Source: Thermomicrobium sp.
GTDB taxonomy: Bacteria > Chloroflexota > Chloroflexia > Thermomicrobiales > Thermomicrobiaceae
Assembly: GCA_025060175.1 (NCBI GenBank)
Contig: JANXBE010000004.1
Coordinates: 1 to 61,639 of the forward strand
Length of the DNA stretch: 61,639 bases
Direction of reading: 5' to 3'
Shown in pieces: positions 9,603-18,467 of this stretch. The notes beneath the pieces are model-generated. The model had not been told where the DNA came from. It searched no databases and saw only the letters and a program-made list of their open reading frames with translations. Every line of letters starts with the position of its first letter. Position 1 is the first letter of the stretch. Position numbers and translations under genes: made by a program.

Positions 9603-10900
9603 TGCTGGAGGCGATGATCAGCGCGTTCAAGCTGCCCGACCTTCGCCGGAAGCTGCTCTTCACGGTCGGGATTCTGATCATCTTCCGCTTCGTGGCTACG
9701 ATCCCGGTTCCGGGCGTCGACCAGGAGGCGTTACGCCGTTTGCTGGAGACGAATCAGTTTCTCGGCGTACTCAACCTGTTCTCGGGGAGCACGCTCACCA
9801 ACTTCTCGATCGTCGCTCTCGGGGTCTACCCGTACATCACTGCCTCGATCGTCATGCAGCTGTTGACGCCGGTGATCCCACGGCTGACCGAGTTGTCAAA
9901 AGAAGGAAATCTCGGGCGGGCGAAAATCAACCAATACACCCACTGGTTGACCGTGCCTCTCGCGTTCCTGCAGGCCTATGGACATGCGGCGCTGATGAGT
10001 AGCGCGGGTGTGCTGCGGGATTTCGGGCTGTTCGACAGCGACACCTGGTTGCGCAGTCTTGCACTGCTGCTGACGTTGACGGCCGGAACCGTGTTCTTGG
10101 TCTGGCTCGGAGAGCTGATCACTGAAAATGGGATCGGCAACGGCGTTTCGATCATCATCCTCGGTGGCATCGTGGCGCAGTTGCCTAGTGCCATCGGGCG
10201 GTTGGTGACAGGTGGCACGCTGTCGACCAACCTGATCGGGACCGTCGCCTTTCTGGCGATCGGCGCCTTGATCATTGTCGGCATCGTCCTCATTACTGAA
10301 GGACAACGGCGGATTCCGGTCCAGCACGCGCGCCGTGTCCGTCGGGGTCGGGTATACGGTGGGGGAATGACCTATATTCCCCTCAAGGTGAACTCGGCCG
10401 GTATGATCCCGCTCATCTTCGCGATCAGCATCTTGCTGCTTCCCGGCATGATCGCGAATTTTCTCGCGACATCGCAGATTACATGGCTGCGTGATTTCGC
10501 CACGGCCTTGACCAGGGTGTTCGATCCGAACAGCTTACCATACCAAATAGCGTATTTCATCATGGTTGTGGCCTTCACATACTTTTACACGATGATCGTA
10601 TTTCAGCAACAGAACATTGCAGAAACCTTGCAGCGGCAGGGGGCGTTCATCCCAGGGATCCGTCCTGGGCGGGCGACGGACGAGTATCTGACCAAGGTGC
10701 TGATGCGGATCACGTTGATCGGGGCACTGTTCCTGGGTGCAGTAGCCGTGCTGCCGTACGTCGTGGCCAAAATCACTGGCGTCACGGTGCTCTTTCTCAG
10801 TTCGACGTCGCTGCTGATCGTGGTCGGTGTCGCGATCGATACGATGCGTCAGCTCGAGGCGCAGTTGATGATGCGCCGGTACGAGGGCTTCATCCGCTAG
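9602..10900 (+). CDS. secY: Protein translocase subunit SecY
   Basis: 432 residues with ten predicted hydrophobic segments, the first near residues 17-35 (LLFTVGILIIFRFVATIPVP). PVPGVD after TM1, the plug-containing region with FSIVALGVYPYITASIVMQLL, and the cytosolic loop IPVQHARRVRRGRVYGG, plus GIRPGRATDEYL near 360, are SecY hallmarks. SecY is the pore of the SecYEG translocon in the inner membrane. TGATG overlap with rplO. Confidence 0.97.
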   Translation: MLEAMISAFKLPDLRRKLLFTVGILIIFRFVATIPVPGVDQEALRRLLETNQFLGVLNLFSGSTLTNFSIVALGVYPYITASIVMQLLTPVIPRLTELSKEGNLGRAKINQYTHWLTVPLAFLQAYGHAALMSSAGVLRDFGLFDSDTWLRSLALLLTLTAGTVFLVWLGELITENGIGNGVSIIILGGIVAQLPSAIGRLVTGGTLSTNLIGTVAFLAIGALIIVGIVLITEGQRRIPVQHARRVRRGRVYGGGMTYIPLKVNSAGMIPLIFAISILLLPGMIANFLATSQITWLRDFATALTRVFDPNSLPYQIAYFIMVVAFTYFYTMIVFQQQNIAETLQRQGAFIPGIRPGRATDEYLTKVLMRITLIGALFLGAVAVLPYVVAKITGVTVLFLSSTSLLIVVGVAIDTMRQLEAQLMMRRYEGFIR

Positions 10901-10910
10901 GAGGCGTTCG

Positions 10911-11594
10911 GTGGCCGGACGGTGTCACGTGATCCTGATCGGTCCACAGGGGTCGGGAAAAGGAACGCAGGCCGCCCGGAGCGCTCCACGATTGGGACTC
11001 AGGCATGTGGCCACCGGTGACTTGTTCCGTCACCTCATGCAGCGTGACGACGAACTGGCACGCGAGGTGCGCTGGTATTATGACCGAGGTGCACTCGTGC
11101 CTGACGAGGTGGTCCTGCGCGTTTTGCTCCAGCGCCTCGACGAATTGGAGGAGGACGCTGACTACCGAGGAGCCTTGCTCGACGGGTACCCGCGCACGCG
11201 AGCGCAAGCCGAAGCATTGGATGCAGTGCTCCGTGAACGCAACGACTGCATCGCGGCGGTCATTCACCTCGCGGTTCCCCGCCCCGTCCTGATCGAGCGT
11301 TTGGGTGGCCGCTTGATCTGTCCGCAGTGTGGCGCAACCTACCATCGGCAGTTCTCGCCTCCTGCAGTGGATCTTCGTTGCGACCGGTGCGGGACATCCC
11401 TGACCCAACGGAGCGACGATACGCCAGAAGCGATTGCCCGCCGCCTGGAAACGTACGAGCAGCAGACTGCGCCACTCCTGGACTACTATCGTGCGCGTGG
11501 TTTGCTCATCGAGATCGATGGCGCTCGTCCGATCGATGCCGTGACCGAGGCGCTCGTCGAGGCACTACAGCCTCTCCTCGCCGATCGTCCGTGA
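10911..11594 (+). CDS. adk: Adenylate kinase, zinc-LID type
   Basis: GTG start at 10911 after CTAGGAGGCG. P-loop GPQGSGKGTQ at residues about 11-20, ATGDLFRH, and LLDGYPRTRAQAEAL of the NMP-binding region. The LID has CPQCGATYH and CDRCG, a four-cysteine zinc knuckle typical of thermophile and Gram-positive adenylate kinases. The enzyme interconverts ATP, AMP and ADP in the cytosol. 227 residues. The TGA overlaps the map start by one base. Confidence 0.96.
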   Translation: MAGRCHVILIGPQGSGKGTQAARSAPRLGLRHVATGDLFRHLMQRDDELAREVRWYYDRGALVPDEVVLRVLLQRLDELEEDADYRGALLDGYPRTRAQAEALDAVLRERNDCIAAVIHLAVPRPVLIERLGGRLICPQCGATYHRQFSPPAVDLRCDRCGTSLTQRSDDTPEAIARRLETYEQQTAPLLDYYRARGLLIEIDGARPIDAVTEALVEALQPLLADRP

Positions 11595-12343
11595 TGTCGA
11601 TCGTCCTGAAGTCGTCAGCAGACCTCGAACGGATGCGCCACGCGGGGAGGATCGCCGCGCTCGTGCTTCGCACCTTGCGTGACGCGGCCAAGCCGGGCGT
11701 GACCACAGGTGCGTTGGATGACCTGGCCAGTGCCATCATCCTGCGCGAAGGAGCAGAACCAGCGTTTCGCGGCTACCGCGGCTTCCCGGCAACGATTTGT
11801 ACCTCGGTCAACCACGAGGTCTTGCACGGGATTCCTGGTCGCCGGGTGCTCCATGACGGCGACGTGCTGAAAATCGACGTTGGTGTACGGTGGCGGGGAT
11901 TTCATGCTGACGCCGCGATCACGGTGATCGTCGGTCGAGCCAGTCCACTGGCTTCTCGATTGGTGTCGGTCACCGAGGAGGCGTTCTGGGCCGGGTACGC
12001 GGCTGCGCGTGCCGGGAATCGGCTCGGTGACATCGGGGCAGCGATCGAGGAGGTGGTTCGCCGCAACGGCTTCGCGGTGATCGAAGGGTACAGCGGACAC
12101 GGTGTCGGTCGCGACCTGCATGAAGAGCCATCGGTTCCGAACATGGGGATCGCAGGGCGAGGACTCGTGCTGCGTGCCGGGATGACGCTGGCGATCGAAC
12201 CGATGGTGAGCGCCGGGGACGGGCGAACGCGGATCAAACGCGACGGATGGACCGTCGTCACGGAGGATGGGAGCTTGGCAGCACACTACGAGCACACGGT
12301 GTGGATCTCACCGGACGGGCCAGTGGTCCTGACGCAGGTGTGA
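11594..12343 (+). CDS. map: Methionine aminopeptidase, type I
   Basis: ATG 11594 overlaps the adk stop (TGATG) and gives 249 residues; the same frame is open 267 bases upstream but only across adk. Motifs: CTSVNHEVLHGIPG, KIDVGVRWRGFHADAA (metal aspartates), GHGVGRDLHEEP (metal histidine), AIEPMV and YEHTVWI with the metal glutamates. It removes the initiator Met from nascent proteins. Order secY-adk-map-infA is classical. Confidence 0.96.
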   Translation: MSIVLKSSADLERMRHAGRIAALVLRTLRDAAKPGVTTGALDDLASAIILREGAEPAFRGYRGFPATICTSVNHEVLHGIPGRRVLHDGDVLKIDVGVRWRGFHADAAITVIVGRASPLASRLVSVTEEAFWAGYAAARAGNRLGDIGAAIEEVVRRNGFAVIEGYSGHGVGRDLHEEPSVPNMGIAGRGLVLRAGMTLAIEPMVSAGDGRTRIKRDGWTVVTEDGSLAAHYEHTVWISPDGPVVLTQV

Positions 12344-12358
12344 GCGGCATGCTATACT
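12329..12358 (+). promoter_or_regulatory. Candidate extended -10 promoter before infA
   Basis: CTGACG (12329-12334), 18 bases, then TATACT (12353-12358), which is directly preceded by TGC, the extended -10 element. It overlaps the end of map and starts about 48 bases upstream of the infA GTG. It could give the alpha-operon half (infA to rpsI) its own transcription. It is a sequence match only. Confidence 0.5.
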
Positions 12359-12405
12359 GCAGTTTTGTGATGCGTGCGAGCGTTCGCGCGTGAGCGGGGT
12401 GGTGT

Positions 12406-12645
12406 GTGCCGAAGAAGGATGTCATCGAGGTCGAGGGGACGGTTACAGAGGCGCTTCCGAACGCGATGTTCCGTGTCGAGTTGGATAACGGGTACGAGGT
12501 TCTCGCGCACGTCTCCGGTCGCTTGCGCATGCACTTCATTCGAATACTCCCCGGCGACCGCGTGCGCGTAGAGTTGTCGCCGTACGACTTGACGCGGGGA
12601 CGGATCACCTATCGCCTCCGGGGGCCGTCGCGTGAAGAGGAGTGA
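12406..12645 (+). CDS. infA: Translation initiation factor IF-1
   Basis: 79 residues from GTG 12406: [27 protein letters not shown] followed by [36 protein letters not shown], the S1-like OB fold typical of IF-1. The factor occupies the 30S A site during initiation. The ribosome site is poor (GCGGGGTGG). A promoter-like sequence lies upstream, in the otherwise unusually long 62-base spacer. Confidence 0.96.
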   Translation: MPKKDVIEVEGTVTEALPNAMFRVELDNGYEVLAHVSGRLRMHFIRILPGDRVRVELSPYDLTRGRITYRLRGPSREEE

Positions 12646-12662
12646 TGAGGGGGTAGGACGCC

Positions 12663-12776
12663 ATGAAGGTGTCAGCGTCGGTAAAACGCCGCTGTGCGAA
12701 GTGCCGGATCATTCGTCGGCACGGGGTGGTTCGCGTCATCTGCGATAACCCCAAGCATAAGCAGCGGCAAGGTTAG
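12663..12776 (+). CDS. rpmJ: 50S ribosomal protein L36, zinc form
   Basis: A short ORF of 37 codons: [20 protein letters not shown], then [16 protein letters not shown]. The C-x2-C...C...H ligand set identifies the zinc-binding (C+) L36. It lies between infA and rpsM, where rpmJ belongs. L36 contacts 23S rRNA near the L11 arm. Preceded by a GGGGGTAGGAC sequence as ribosome site. Confidence 0.97.
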   Translation: MKVSASVKRRCAKCRIIRRHGVVRVICDNPKHKQRQG

Positions 12777-12786
12777 AGGGGGTAGG

Positions 12787-13164
12787 ATGGCACGCATTGC
12801 GGGTGTCGATCTGCCGCGTGACAAGCGCATCGAGTATGCGCTCACGTTGCTCTATGGCATCGGTTGGACGACGGCGAAGAAGATTCTGGAGCGTACCGGC
12901 ATCAACCCCTGGACCAAAGTGCGTGATCTGACCGACGATGAGGTCCAACGCCTGCGAGACATCATCGAGAAGGAAATGGTCGTCGAGGGGGATCTGCGCC
13001 GTCAAGTTGCCATGAACATCAAGCGCTTGATCGACATTGGGTGCTATCGCGGCATACGACATCGGATGGGTCTTCCCGTGCGCGGACAACGGACTCGCAC
13101 CAATGCCCGTACGCGGAAAGGTCCACGTCCGCGCATCGGTGTGAAGAAGAAGGCGAAGCAGTAG
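12787..13164 (+). CDS. rpsM: 30S ribosomal protein S13
   Basis: ATG 12787 after GGGGGTAGG yields [19 protein letters not shown], the consensus start; the frame is open upstream through rpmJ but that is noncoding in this frame. [41 protein letters not shown] is the diagnostic C-terminal half. 125 residues. S13 contacts P-site tRNA and L5. Confidence 0.97.
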   Translation: MARIAGVDLPRDKRIEYALTLLYGIGWTTAKKILERTGINPWTKVRDLTDDEVQRLRDIIEKEMVVEGDLRRQVAMNIKRLIDIGCYRGIRHRMGLPVRGQRTRTNARTRKGPRPRIGVKKKAKQ

Positions 13165-13206
13165 TCGTGGGTCGGTTCGAGTCGCTGCAAAGGGGATGAT
13201 TGCCGT

Positions 13207-13620
13207 ATGGCAGATCGACGGCGTGGAACAGGACAGCGCGGGGCGGCGCGTCCGCGTCGCCGGGAACGGAAGAACGTTCCCCGCGGGCGTGCCTATGTGC
13301 ACGCGACGTTCAACAACACGATCGTGACGATGACGGATCCGAACGGGAATGTGATCTGCTGGGCGAGTGCTGGCTCCAGCGGATTCAAGGGGACCCGGAA
13401 GAGCACTCCGTACGCGGCGCAGGTTGCGGCGGAGAACGCTGCCCGCAAGGCGATGGAACATGGGATGCGGCAGGTCGACGTGTTCGTGAAGGGTGCTGGG
13501 GCCGGTCGGGAAATGGCGATCCGTGCCCTTGCGGCAGCCGGCCTGCAAGTGATGTCGATCACCGATGTCACACCGGTGCCCCACAACGGTTGCCGGCCTC
13601 CGAAGCGACGCCGAACGTAA
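13207..13620 (+). CDS. rpsK: 30S ribosomal protein S11
   Basis: 137 residues. [42 protein letters not shown] in the first half and [19 protein letters not shown] at the end are invariant in S11, a platform protein near the mRNA exit. A basic N-terminal extension of about 25 residues ([19 protein letters not shown]) precedes the core. Confidence 0.97.
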   Translation: MADRRRGTGQRGAARPRRRERKNVPRGRAYVHATFNNTIVTMTDPNGNVICWASAGSSGFKGTRKSTPYAAQVAAENAARKAMEHGMRQVDVFVKGAGAGREMAIRALAAAGLQVMSITDVTPVPHNGCRPPKRRRT

Positions 13621-13633
13621 GTGAGGGGGGTCA

Positions 13634-14287
13634 ATGGGACGCTACATTGGGCCGGTTTGCCGGCTGTGCCGGCGCGAAGGGGTCAAACTGTATCTCAAGG
13701 GTGAGCGCTGCTTCGGGCCGAAGTGCCCGATCGTCAAGCGGCACCCGAACAAGAATTATCCTCCCGGGCAGCATGGGCCGGCGCAGCGGACGACTCGGCG
13801 GCCGTCGGAGTTCGCCTTACAGCTGCGGGAGAAGCAAAAGCTGAAGCGAATCTATGGCATTCTCGAGCGGCAGTTCCGACGCCATTTCAACGAGGCGGAA
13901 CGACGCGCAGGTCTGACTGGCGATAATCTTCTGCAGATCCTGGAGTCGCGGCTGGACAACGTGGTGTACCGGCTGGGCTTCGCCGATTCGCGTCGGCAAG
14001 CACGGCAACTCGTGCGGCATGGTCATTTCCTGGTAAACGGACGGAAGACGGACATTCCGTCGTATCTGGTGCGGCCGGGTGACATCATCGCCGTTCGTCC
14101 CGAGAGTCGCCGTCGAGAGTATTTCAAGGTGCTCGAAGAGACGGCGAAGAGCAAGGCAGTGCCTGATTGGTTGAGCCGGGATTTGGAAACGATGAGCGGA
14201 CGGGTTCTACGACTGCCGACCCGCGAGGAAATCGATATCCCGTCCGTCAACACGCAGCTCGTCGTGGAGTACTACAGTCGGCGCTGA
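13634..14287 (+). CDS. rpsD: 30S ribosomal protein S4, zinc-binding
   Basis: 217 residues. The N-terminus has CRLCRREG and CFGPKCP, four cysteines that bind zinc in S4 of many thermophiles. The S4 RNA-binding domain is around residues 98-160 ([34 protein letters not shown]). S4 nucleates 30S assembly and contributes to accuracy. GAGGGGGGTC is the ribosome site. Confidence 0.97.
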   Translation: MGRYIGPVCRLCRREGVKLYLKGERCFGPKCPIVKRHPNKNYPPGQHGPAQRTTRRPSEFALQLREKQKLKRIYGILERQFRRHFNEAERRAGLTGDNLLQILESRLDNVVYRLGFADSRRQARQLVRHGHFLVNGRKTDIPSYLVRPGDIIAVRPESRRREYFKVLEETAKSKAVPDWLSRDLETMSGRVLRLPTREEIDIPSVNTQLVVEYYSRR

Positions 14288-14324
14288 GCGACACGAACGC
14301 ACAGCACTTGGGGAGGCGAGATTC

Positions 14325-15305
14325 GTGCTCGACTTTGCACGTCCCAGGGTCATCCAAACGCATGCTGGGCCGACGTACGGCCGATTCGTCGTCGAGCCGC
14401 TCGAACCGGGGTATGGTACCACGCTCGGGAATGCGCTCCGTCGCATTCTGCTCCGGTCACTCCCTGGCGCAGCCATCACACGGGTCCGGATCGCCGGTGT
14501 GTGGCATGAGTTCTCGACGGTCGAGGGTGTCCGCGAGGACGTCACGGAGATCGTCCTGAACTTGAAGGGGATCCGTTTGCGAGCCATCACCGACTTTCGG
14601 GAAACCCGAGCGACGCTCTTCGCCCAAGGTGAGGGAGTCGTCCGTGCCGGTGACGTGGACTGGCCGGCGGAAGTCGAGGTGGTGAATCCGGAGCATGTCA
14701 TCGCGACGCTCGACAATGACCAGGCGCGGCTCGAGATGGACCTCTGGATCGGGCGCGGCCGAGGCTATCTACCTGCAGAGGCACAGGAGATCCGATCCAT
14801 CGGTGAGATTCCGATCGACGCGATCTTCACACCGATCCTGAAAGTGAACTACGTCGTGGAGCACACGCGAGTCGGTGGGGCAACCGACTACGATCGGCTG
14901 ATTCTCGAAGTGGTCACCGACGGCACAGTCGAACCAGCGAAGGCACTCGTTGAAGCGGCACGGATCTTGGTTCAACATGCGCGGTGGATTGCCGAGTTCG
15001 ACACGGAAGCGACGGAGCAGCCGAGCGAGGAGTGGGCGAGTGCGCAAGTCGACGATACGCGGTTGCTTTCCGAGCTCGGTCTGTCCCAGCGAGTGTTGAA
15101 TGCATTGCGGGCGCGGGGCATCGAGCGGGTGAGTCAGGTACTGGCGATGCGCCCCGATCAGTTGCTGGGTATTCGCAACTTCGGCCCGCGTGCCTTGCAG
15201 GAACTGCGAGAGCGCCTGCAAGAGAATGGGTACGCGGAGGGGCCACTCTTCACCGGTGCCATTCCCGAGGTCGGGGTCGGCGCGCTGGAGAGTGAGGAGG
15301 GGTAA
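14325..15305 (+). CDS. rpoA: RNA polymerase alpha subunit
   Basis: GTG start at 14325 after GGGGAGGCG. 326 residues. N-terminal dimer domain: YGRFVVEPLEPGYGTTLGNALRRILLRSLPGAAIT. A linker near 235-250 leads to the alpha-CTD with LSELGLSQRVLNALRARGIE and LGIRNFGPRALQEL (helix-hairpin-helix that contacts UP elements). The subunit nucleates RNAP assembly. 37-base gap after rpsD. Confidence 0.97.
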   Translation: MLDFARPRVIQTHAGPTYGRFVVEPLEPGYGTTLGNALRRILLRSLPGAAITRVRIAGVWHEFSTVEGVREDVTEIVLNLKGIRLRAITDFRETRATLFAQGEGVVRAGDVDWPAEVEVVNPEHVIATLDNDQARLEMDLWIGRGRGYLPAEAQEIRSIGEIPIDAIFTPILKVNYVVEHTRVGGATDYDRLILEVVTDGTVEPAKALVEAARILVQHARWIAEFDTEATEQPSEEWASAQVDDTRLLSELGLSQRVLNALRARGIERVSQVLAMRPDQLLGIRNFGPRALQELRERLQENGYAEGPLFTGAIPEVGVGALESEEG

Positions 15306-15307
15306 CG

Positions 15308-15661
15308 GTGAGACATCGGAAAGCCGGACGGAAGTTCGGGCGACGGACCAATCCACGGAAGAATCTGTTCCGGAACCTCGCGGTCTCGTTGATTCTGCAT
15401 GAACGCATGACGACGACCCTGGCCAAAGCGAAGGCGATCCAGCCGATCGTCGAGAAGCTCGTCACCATGGCGCGGGAAGACACCGACCATCACCGCCGCC
15501 TTGCGTGGGCTCGGCTCGGTGACCAGCGAGCAGTCGCGAAGTTGTTCGAAGTCATCGCTCCACGCTTCGCTGGTCAGCCAGGCGGCTATACCCGTATCTA
15601 TCGCATCGGGCAACGACGCGGTGACGGTGCGCCACTCGCGTTGATCGAGTTCGTGGCTTGA
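15308..15661 (+). CDS. rplQ: 50S ribosomal protein L17
   Basis: GTG start 2 bases after the rpoA stop, preceded by GAGGAGGGG. 117 residues, RHRKAGRKFGRRTNPRKNLFRNLAVSLILHERMTTTLAKAKAIQPIVEKL is the family signature. L17 lies near the tunnel exit. Coupled to rpoA as in most bacteria. Confidence 0.96.
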   Translation: MRHRKAGRKFGRRTNPRKNLFRNLAVSLILHERMTTTLAKAKAIQPIVEKLVTMAREDTDHHRRLAWARLGDQRAVAKLFEVIAPRFAGQPGGYTRIYRIGQRRGDGAPLALIEFVA

Positions 15662-15662
15662 C

Positions 15663-16541
15663 GTGTCCGACGATGCTGACATGCAGCCACGCCGCTACCG
15701 GATCGATCTGGGATACGAGGGAACAGCTTTCAGCGGTTCCCAACGGCAACCAGGTCTCCGGACCGTTCAGGGGGTCCTGGAGGAGGCGTTGGCGCGCGTG
15801 GTTGCGATGCCGGTGCGAGTGGCCTTGGCTGGCCGAACGGATGCGGGGGTGCATGCCGTGGGCCAGGTCGCGAGCTGTGACCTGGTGTGGCGACACGACG
15901 CTGAGACCCTGGTCCGGGCTCTGCGAGCTTCCCTCCCGGAGGACATCGTCATCTACCGTGCGACAGTGGCGCCAGCCGGGTTCCATGCTCGCCGTTGTGC
16001 GCTCGACCGTGAATACCGGTACCGCATCTGGCTCGGAACCGATCCGCCACTCTTCCTGCGGCGCTTCGTGTGGGTCTACGCGGGGCCGATTGACCTCCAG
16101 GCGCTCCAGGCAGCGGCGGACTTTTTCGTCGGCACTCATGATTTTCGTTCCTTCGCCGGGCACGGGATGGGTGGGCCGGCGGCGACCGCGCCGCGGTTCC
16201 GTACCATCGATCTGTCCGAATGGCATCTCCTGGAGCCAACGCTGGAGCCGCTGTGGGGAAGAGCGCAGATCCTCGAGTACCGCGTCCGGGCCAACGGATT
16301 CCTCCCACACATGGTCCGGACGATGGTCGCAGCCTTGCTCCGTGTCGGAACGGGGGATGTCTCGCCGGATTGGATCGTCGAACTCCTGCGAGTACACGAT
16401 CGGCGAGCAGCGCCTGCGCCGGCTCCAGCCCGCGGATTGGTGCTCTGGCGAGTGCGGTATCCTGAGGACGTCGACTGCGCAGCGGGGTACGAGCAACCCC
16501 CTCTCCACGTGTCGGAGCGAAAAGGATCGAGTGAGGTGTGA
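15663..16541 (+). CDS. truA: tRNA pseudouridine synthase A
   Basis: 292 residues from GTG 15663 (an ATG at 15681 would trim six residues). Catalytic Asp60 is in AGRTDAGVHA. FHARRCALDREYRYRI and FVGTHDFRSFA, and FLPHMVRTMVAALLRVG near the C-terminus are TruA blocks. It makes pseudouridine at 38-40 of the anticodon stem. The rplQ-truA-rplM-rpsI order is common. The C-terminal 20 residues are an unconserved tail. Confidence 0.94.
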   Translation: MSDDADMQPRRYRIDLGYEGTAFSGSQRQPGLRTVQGVLEEALARVVAMPVRVALAGRTDAGVHAVGQVASCDLVWRHDAETLVRALRASLPEDIVIYRATVAPAGFHARRCALDREYRYRIWLGTDPPLFLRRFVWVYAGPIDLQALQAAADFFVGTHDFRSFAGHGMGGPAATAPRFRTIDLSEWHLLEPTLEPLWGRAQILEYRVRANGFLPHMVRTMVAALLRVGTGDVSPDWIVELLRVHDRRAAPAPAPARGLVLWRVRYPEDVDCAAGYEQPPLHVSERKGSSEV

Positions 16542-16544
16542 ACG

Positions 16545-17012
16545 ATGACCGTCAAGGCCAAGAAGCGGAGTTATCTGCAACGGACGTACATGGCCAAACC
16601 GGGCGAAGTGGAACGACGCTGGTGGGTCGTCGACGCACAGGGAAAGCGCTTAGGGCGGCTGGCCAGTCAGATCGCAGCGATCCTGCGTGGGAAGCATAAG
16701 CCATCTTTCACTCCGCATACCGATGTCGGCGATTTCGTCATCGTGATCAACGCGGAGAAGGTGCGGCTTGCCGGGACGAAGGAACGGGATAAGATCTATT
16801 GGCGGCACTCACAGTATCCAGGCGGCCTGACCTTGACGAGCTTTCGCGATCTGATCGCGAAACATCCGACTCGTCCGCTCGAGTTGGCTGTCCGCCGAAT
16901 GTTGCCGAAGGGGCCGTTGGGACGACAACTGTTTCGTAAGCTCAAGGTGTACGCGGGTCCGAATCACCCGCATGCGGCACAAAAGCCTGAACCTCTTCAC
17001 CTCGATGCGTAG
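16545..17012 (+). CDS. rplM: 50S ribosomal protein L13
   Basis: 155 residues. [46 protein letters not shown] and [34 protein letters not shown] are diagnostic for L13, an early 50S assembly protein. Starts 3 bases after truA and overlaps nothing of rpsI if the latter starts at 17032 or 17041. Confidence 0.96.
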   Translation: MTVKAKKRSYLQRTYMAKPGEVERRWWVVDAQGKRLGRLASQIAAILRGKHKPSFTPHTDVGDFVIVINAEKVRLAGTKERDKIYWRHSQYPGGLTLTSFRDLIAKHPTRPLELAVRRMLPKGPLGRQLFRKLKVYAGPNHPHAAQKPEPLHLDA

Positions 17013-17040
17013 GCTCGATCATGAGGGGAGCGTGAGGACC

Positions 17041-17472
17041 GTGGTCGAAACCGCGCGCGCGCATCAAGCGGTGGGGTCGAAACCGCTCTACTACTATGGC
17101 CTGGGCCGTCGGAAGACTGCGGTGGCCAGGGTACGGCTTTATCCCGGATCGGGGCAGATCATCGTCAACGGACGCCCGGCTGAACAGTATTTCGGTCATC
17201 GTTTGCTGTACCATGCGTTGATCCTCGAGCCGCTGCGGCTCACCGGGTTACGAGACCACTTCGACATCCGAGCTCGCGTGGTCGGAGGCGGTTTATCCGG
17301 GCAAGCGGGTGCGATCCGCCATGGCGTGGCGCGAGCTCTCCTCCGGTACAACCCTGACCTCCGACCGGTCTTGAAGCGGGCGGGTTTGCTAACACGCGAT
17401 CCTCGTGTCAAAGAGCGCAAGAAGCCGGGACTCAAGCGTGCTCGTAAGGCGCCGCAGTACACGAAGCGGTGA
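17041..17472 (+). CDS. rpsI: 30S ribosomal protein S9
   Basis: The S9 core starts with [22 protein letters not shown] and ends with [15 protein letters not shown], the C-terminal tail that reaches the P-site tRNA. The start is uncertain: GTG 17041 (143 residues) or GTG 17032, the latter with GAGGGGAGC next to it; longer readings to 16972 overlap rplM and are unlikely. Last gene of the superoperon. Confidence 0.94.
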   Translation: MVETARAHQAVGSKPLYYYGLGRRKTAVARVRLYPGSGQIIVNGRPAEQYFGHRLLYHALILEPLRLTGLRDHFDIRARVVGGGLSGQAGAIRHGVARALLRYNPDLRPVLKRAGLLTRDPRVKERKKPGLKRARKAPQYTKR

Positions 17473-17517
17473 TGCGCTTCGGGTGTCCTTCCGCGCAACG
17501 TATCCCGTGCGATTGTC

Positions 17518-17537
17518 GAGGGGCGGAGTTGCCCCTC
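17518..17537. terminator. Hairpin between convergent rpsI and sugar isomerase-like gene
   Basis: GAGGGGC (17518-17524), a six-base loop, GCCCCTC (17531-17537): a perfect 7-bp stem that includes the stop codon of the minus-strand gene. No U tract follows on either strand. Its position, 45 bases after the rpsI stop and between convergent units, suggests a bidirectional terminator. Confidence 0.45.
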
Positions 17538-18396
17538 ACGTGTTCGGGGCATACCCGCCGGTGGCGCGGTGCGAGCGCTGCGGACTCTGCGGATCGATCA
17601 CGGAGCGGATGAAGTCGACCACCTGCGCGAAGCGCTCCAGGGTCTCTTGGCGGCGGAGCGCTGCGAGCCGCAGAGGACTCACCTCTACGGTGACGAAGCC
17701 AGAGTAGCGGGCTCGTCGTAAGAGCTGCAGCGTGCTCACAAGCGGCAGGTTTCCTTGTCCCGGCAAGCGGTGATCGCGGAGGAGCGCGTTGAGCAGGCCG
17801 CACCGCCAGTCGGTGTCGCTGGCGTCGCTGAGATGGACGCCGACGAGACGGGCCAAGGACGTCCGGAGCGTCGCGACGAGATCCCAACCGTGACTGGCGA
17901 CGTGCGACACGTCGCACACGATGCCCACTTGCCACTCCTCCGCGAAGCGCAGCAAGTATTCGAACGACTGGAACGGCGCAGTCGCGCTTCCCCGTTGGCG
18001 CTCAGGATTCTCGATCCCTACCGTTACGCTGGGTCCGAGGATGTCGAGTGCGTGTGCCAACGCGCGCAGCCATGAGGCCCGAGAAGCACCCACGGGCGGT
18101 GGATGAACGACCAAGACGCGGCATTCCGGCAGTCCCGCCGCGAAGCGCGCTGACTCGAGAATGTCCTGCTCGGCGACTCGCGGTGCCGGGCGACGCAGAC
18201 GCAGCGTGGTGTGCACAGAGAGAATCGGGAGTCCCTGCTCGGCCGCGATTGCGGCGATCGCCAGCGGGTCCGTCCGGAGGAGACGTGGTGTCAGGAGGAG
18301 TTCGACTCCGTCCACACCTGCGTCCCGGAGCAGGCGGAAGCGCTCTCGGAGCGGAAACCACCAGGGAAGACAACCGGTCGACGCGAGGATTTGCAT
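17536..18396 (-). CDS. Sugar phosphate isomerase/epimerase-like TIM-barrel protein
   Basis: 286 residues from ATG 18396 (GGGAG eight bases upstream; the frame extends 17 codons further without a ribosome site). The xylose isomerase-like TIM barrel (AP endonuclease 2 superfamily) is suggested by MQILASTGCLPWW, LRDAGVDGVEL, SVHTTLR, VVHPPPVG, GIENPERQ, VCDVSHVASHGWDL, GVHLSDAS and TVEVSPLRL; the E, D/H, H and E in these match the metal-ligand positions of the fold. Substrate unknown. First gene after the superoperon and last of the minus-strand trio that begins at 20182. Confidence 0.7.
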   Translation of the reverse strand: MQILASTGCLPWWFPLRERFRLLRDAGVDGVELLLTPRLLRTDPLAIAAIAAEQGLPILSVHTTLRLRRPAPRVAEQDILESARFAAGLPECRVLVVHPPPVGASRASWLRALAHALDILGPSVTVGIENPERQRGSATAPFQSFEYLLRFAEEWQVGIVCDVSHVASHGWDLVATLRTSLARLVGVHLSDASDTDWRCGLLNALLRDHRLPGQGNLPLVSTLQLLRRARYSGFVTVEVSPLRLAALRRQETLERFAQVVDFIRSVIDPQSPQRSHRATGGYAPNT

Positions 18397-18467
18397 TGAG
18401 ATACTCCCGCGTTCGATGTCCTTCCCTCGCGGTGACAAGTCTATCACCGACTCGATCGAATGGAGCG

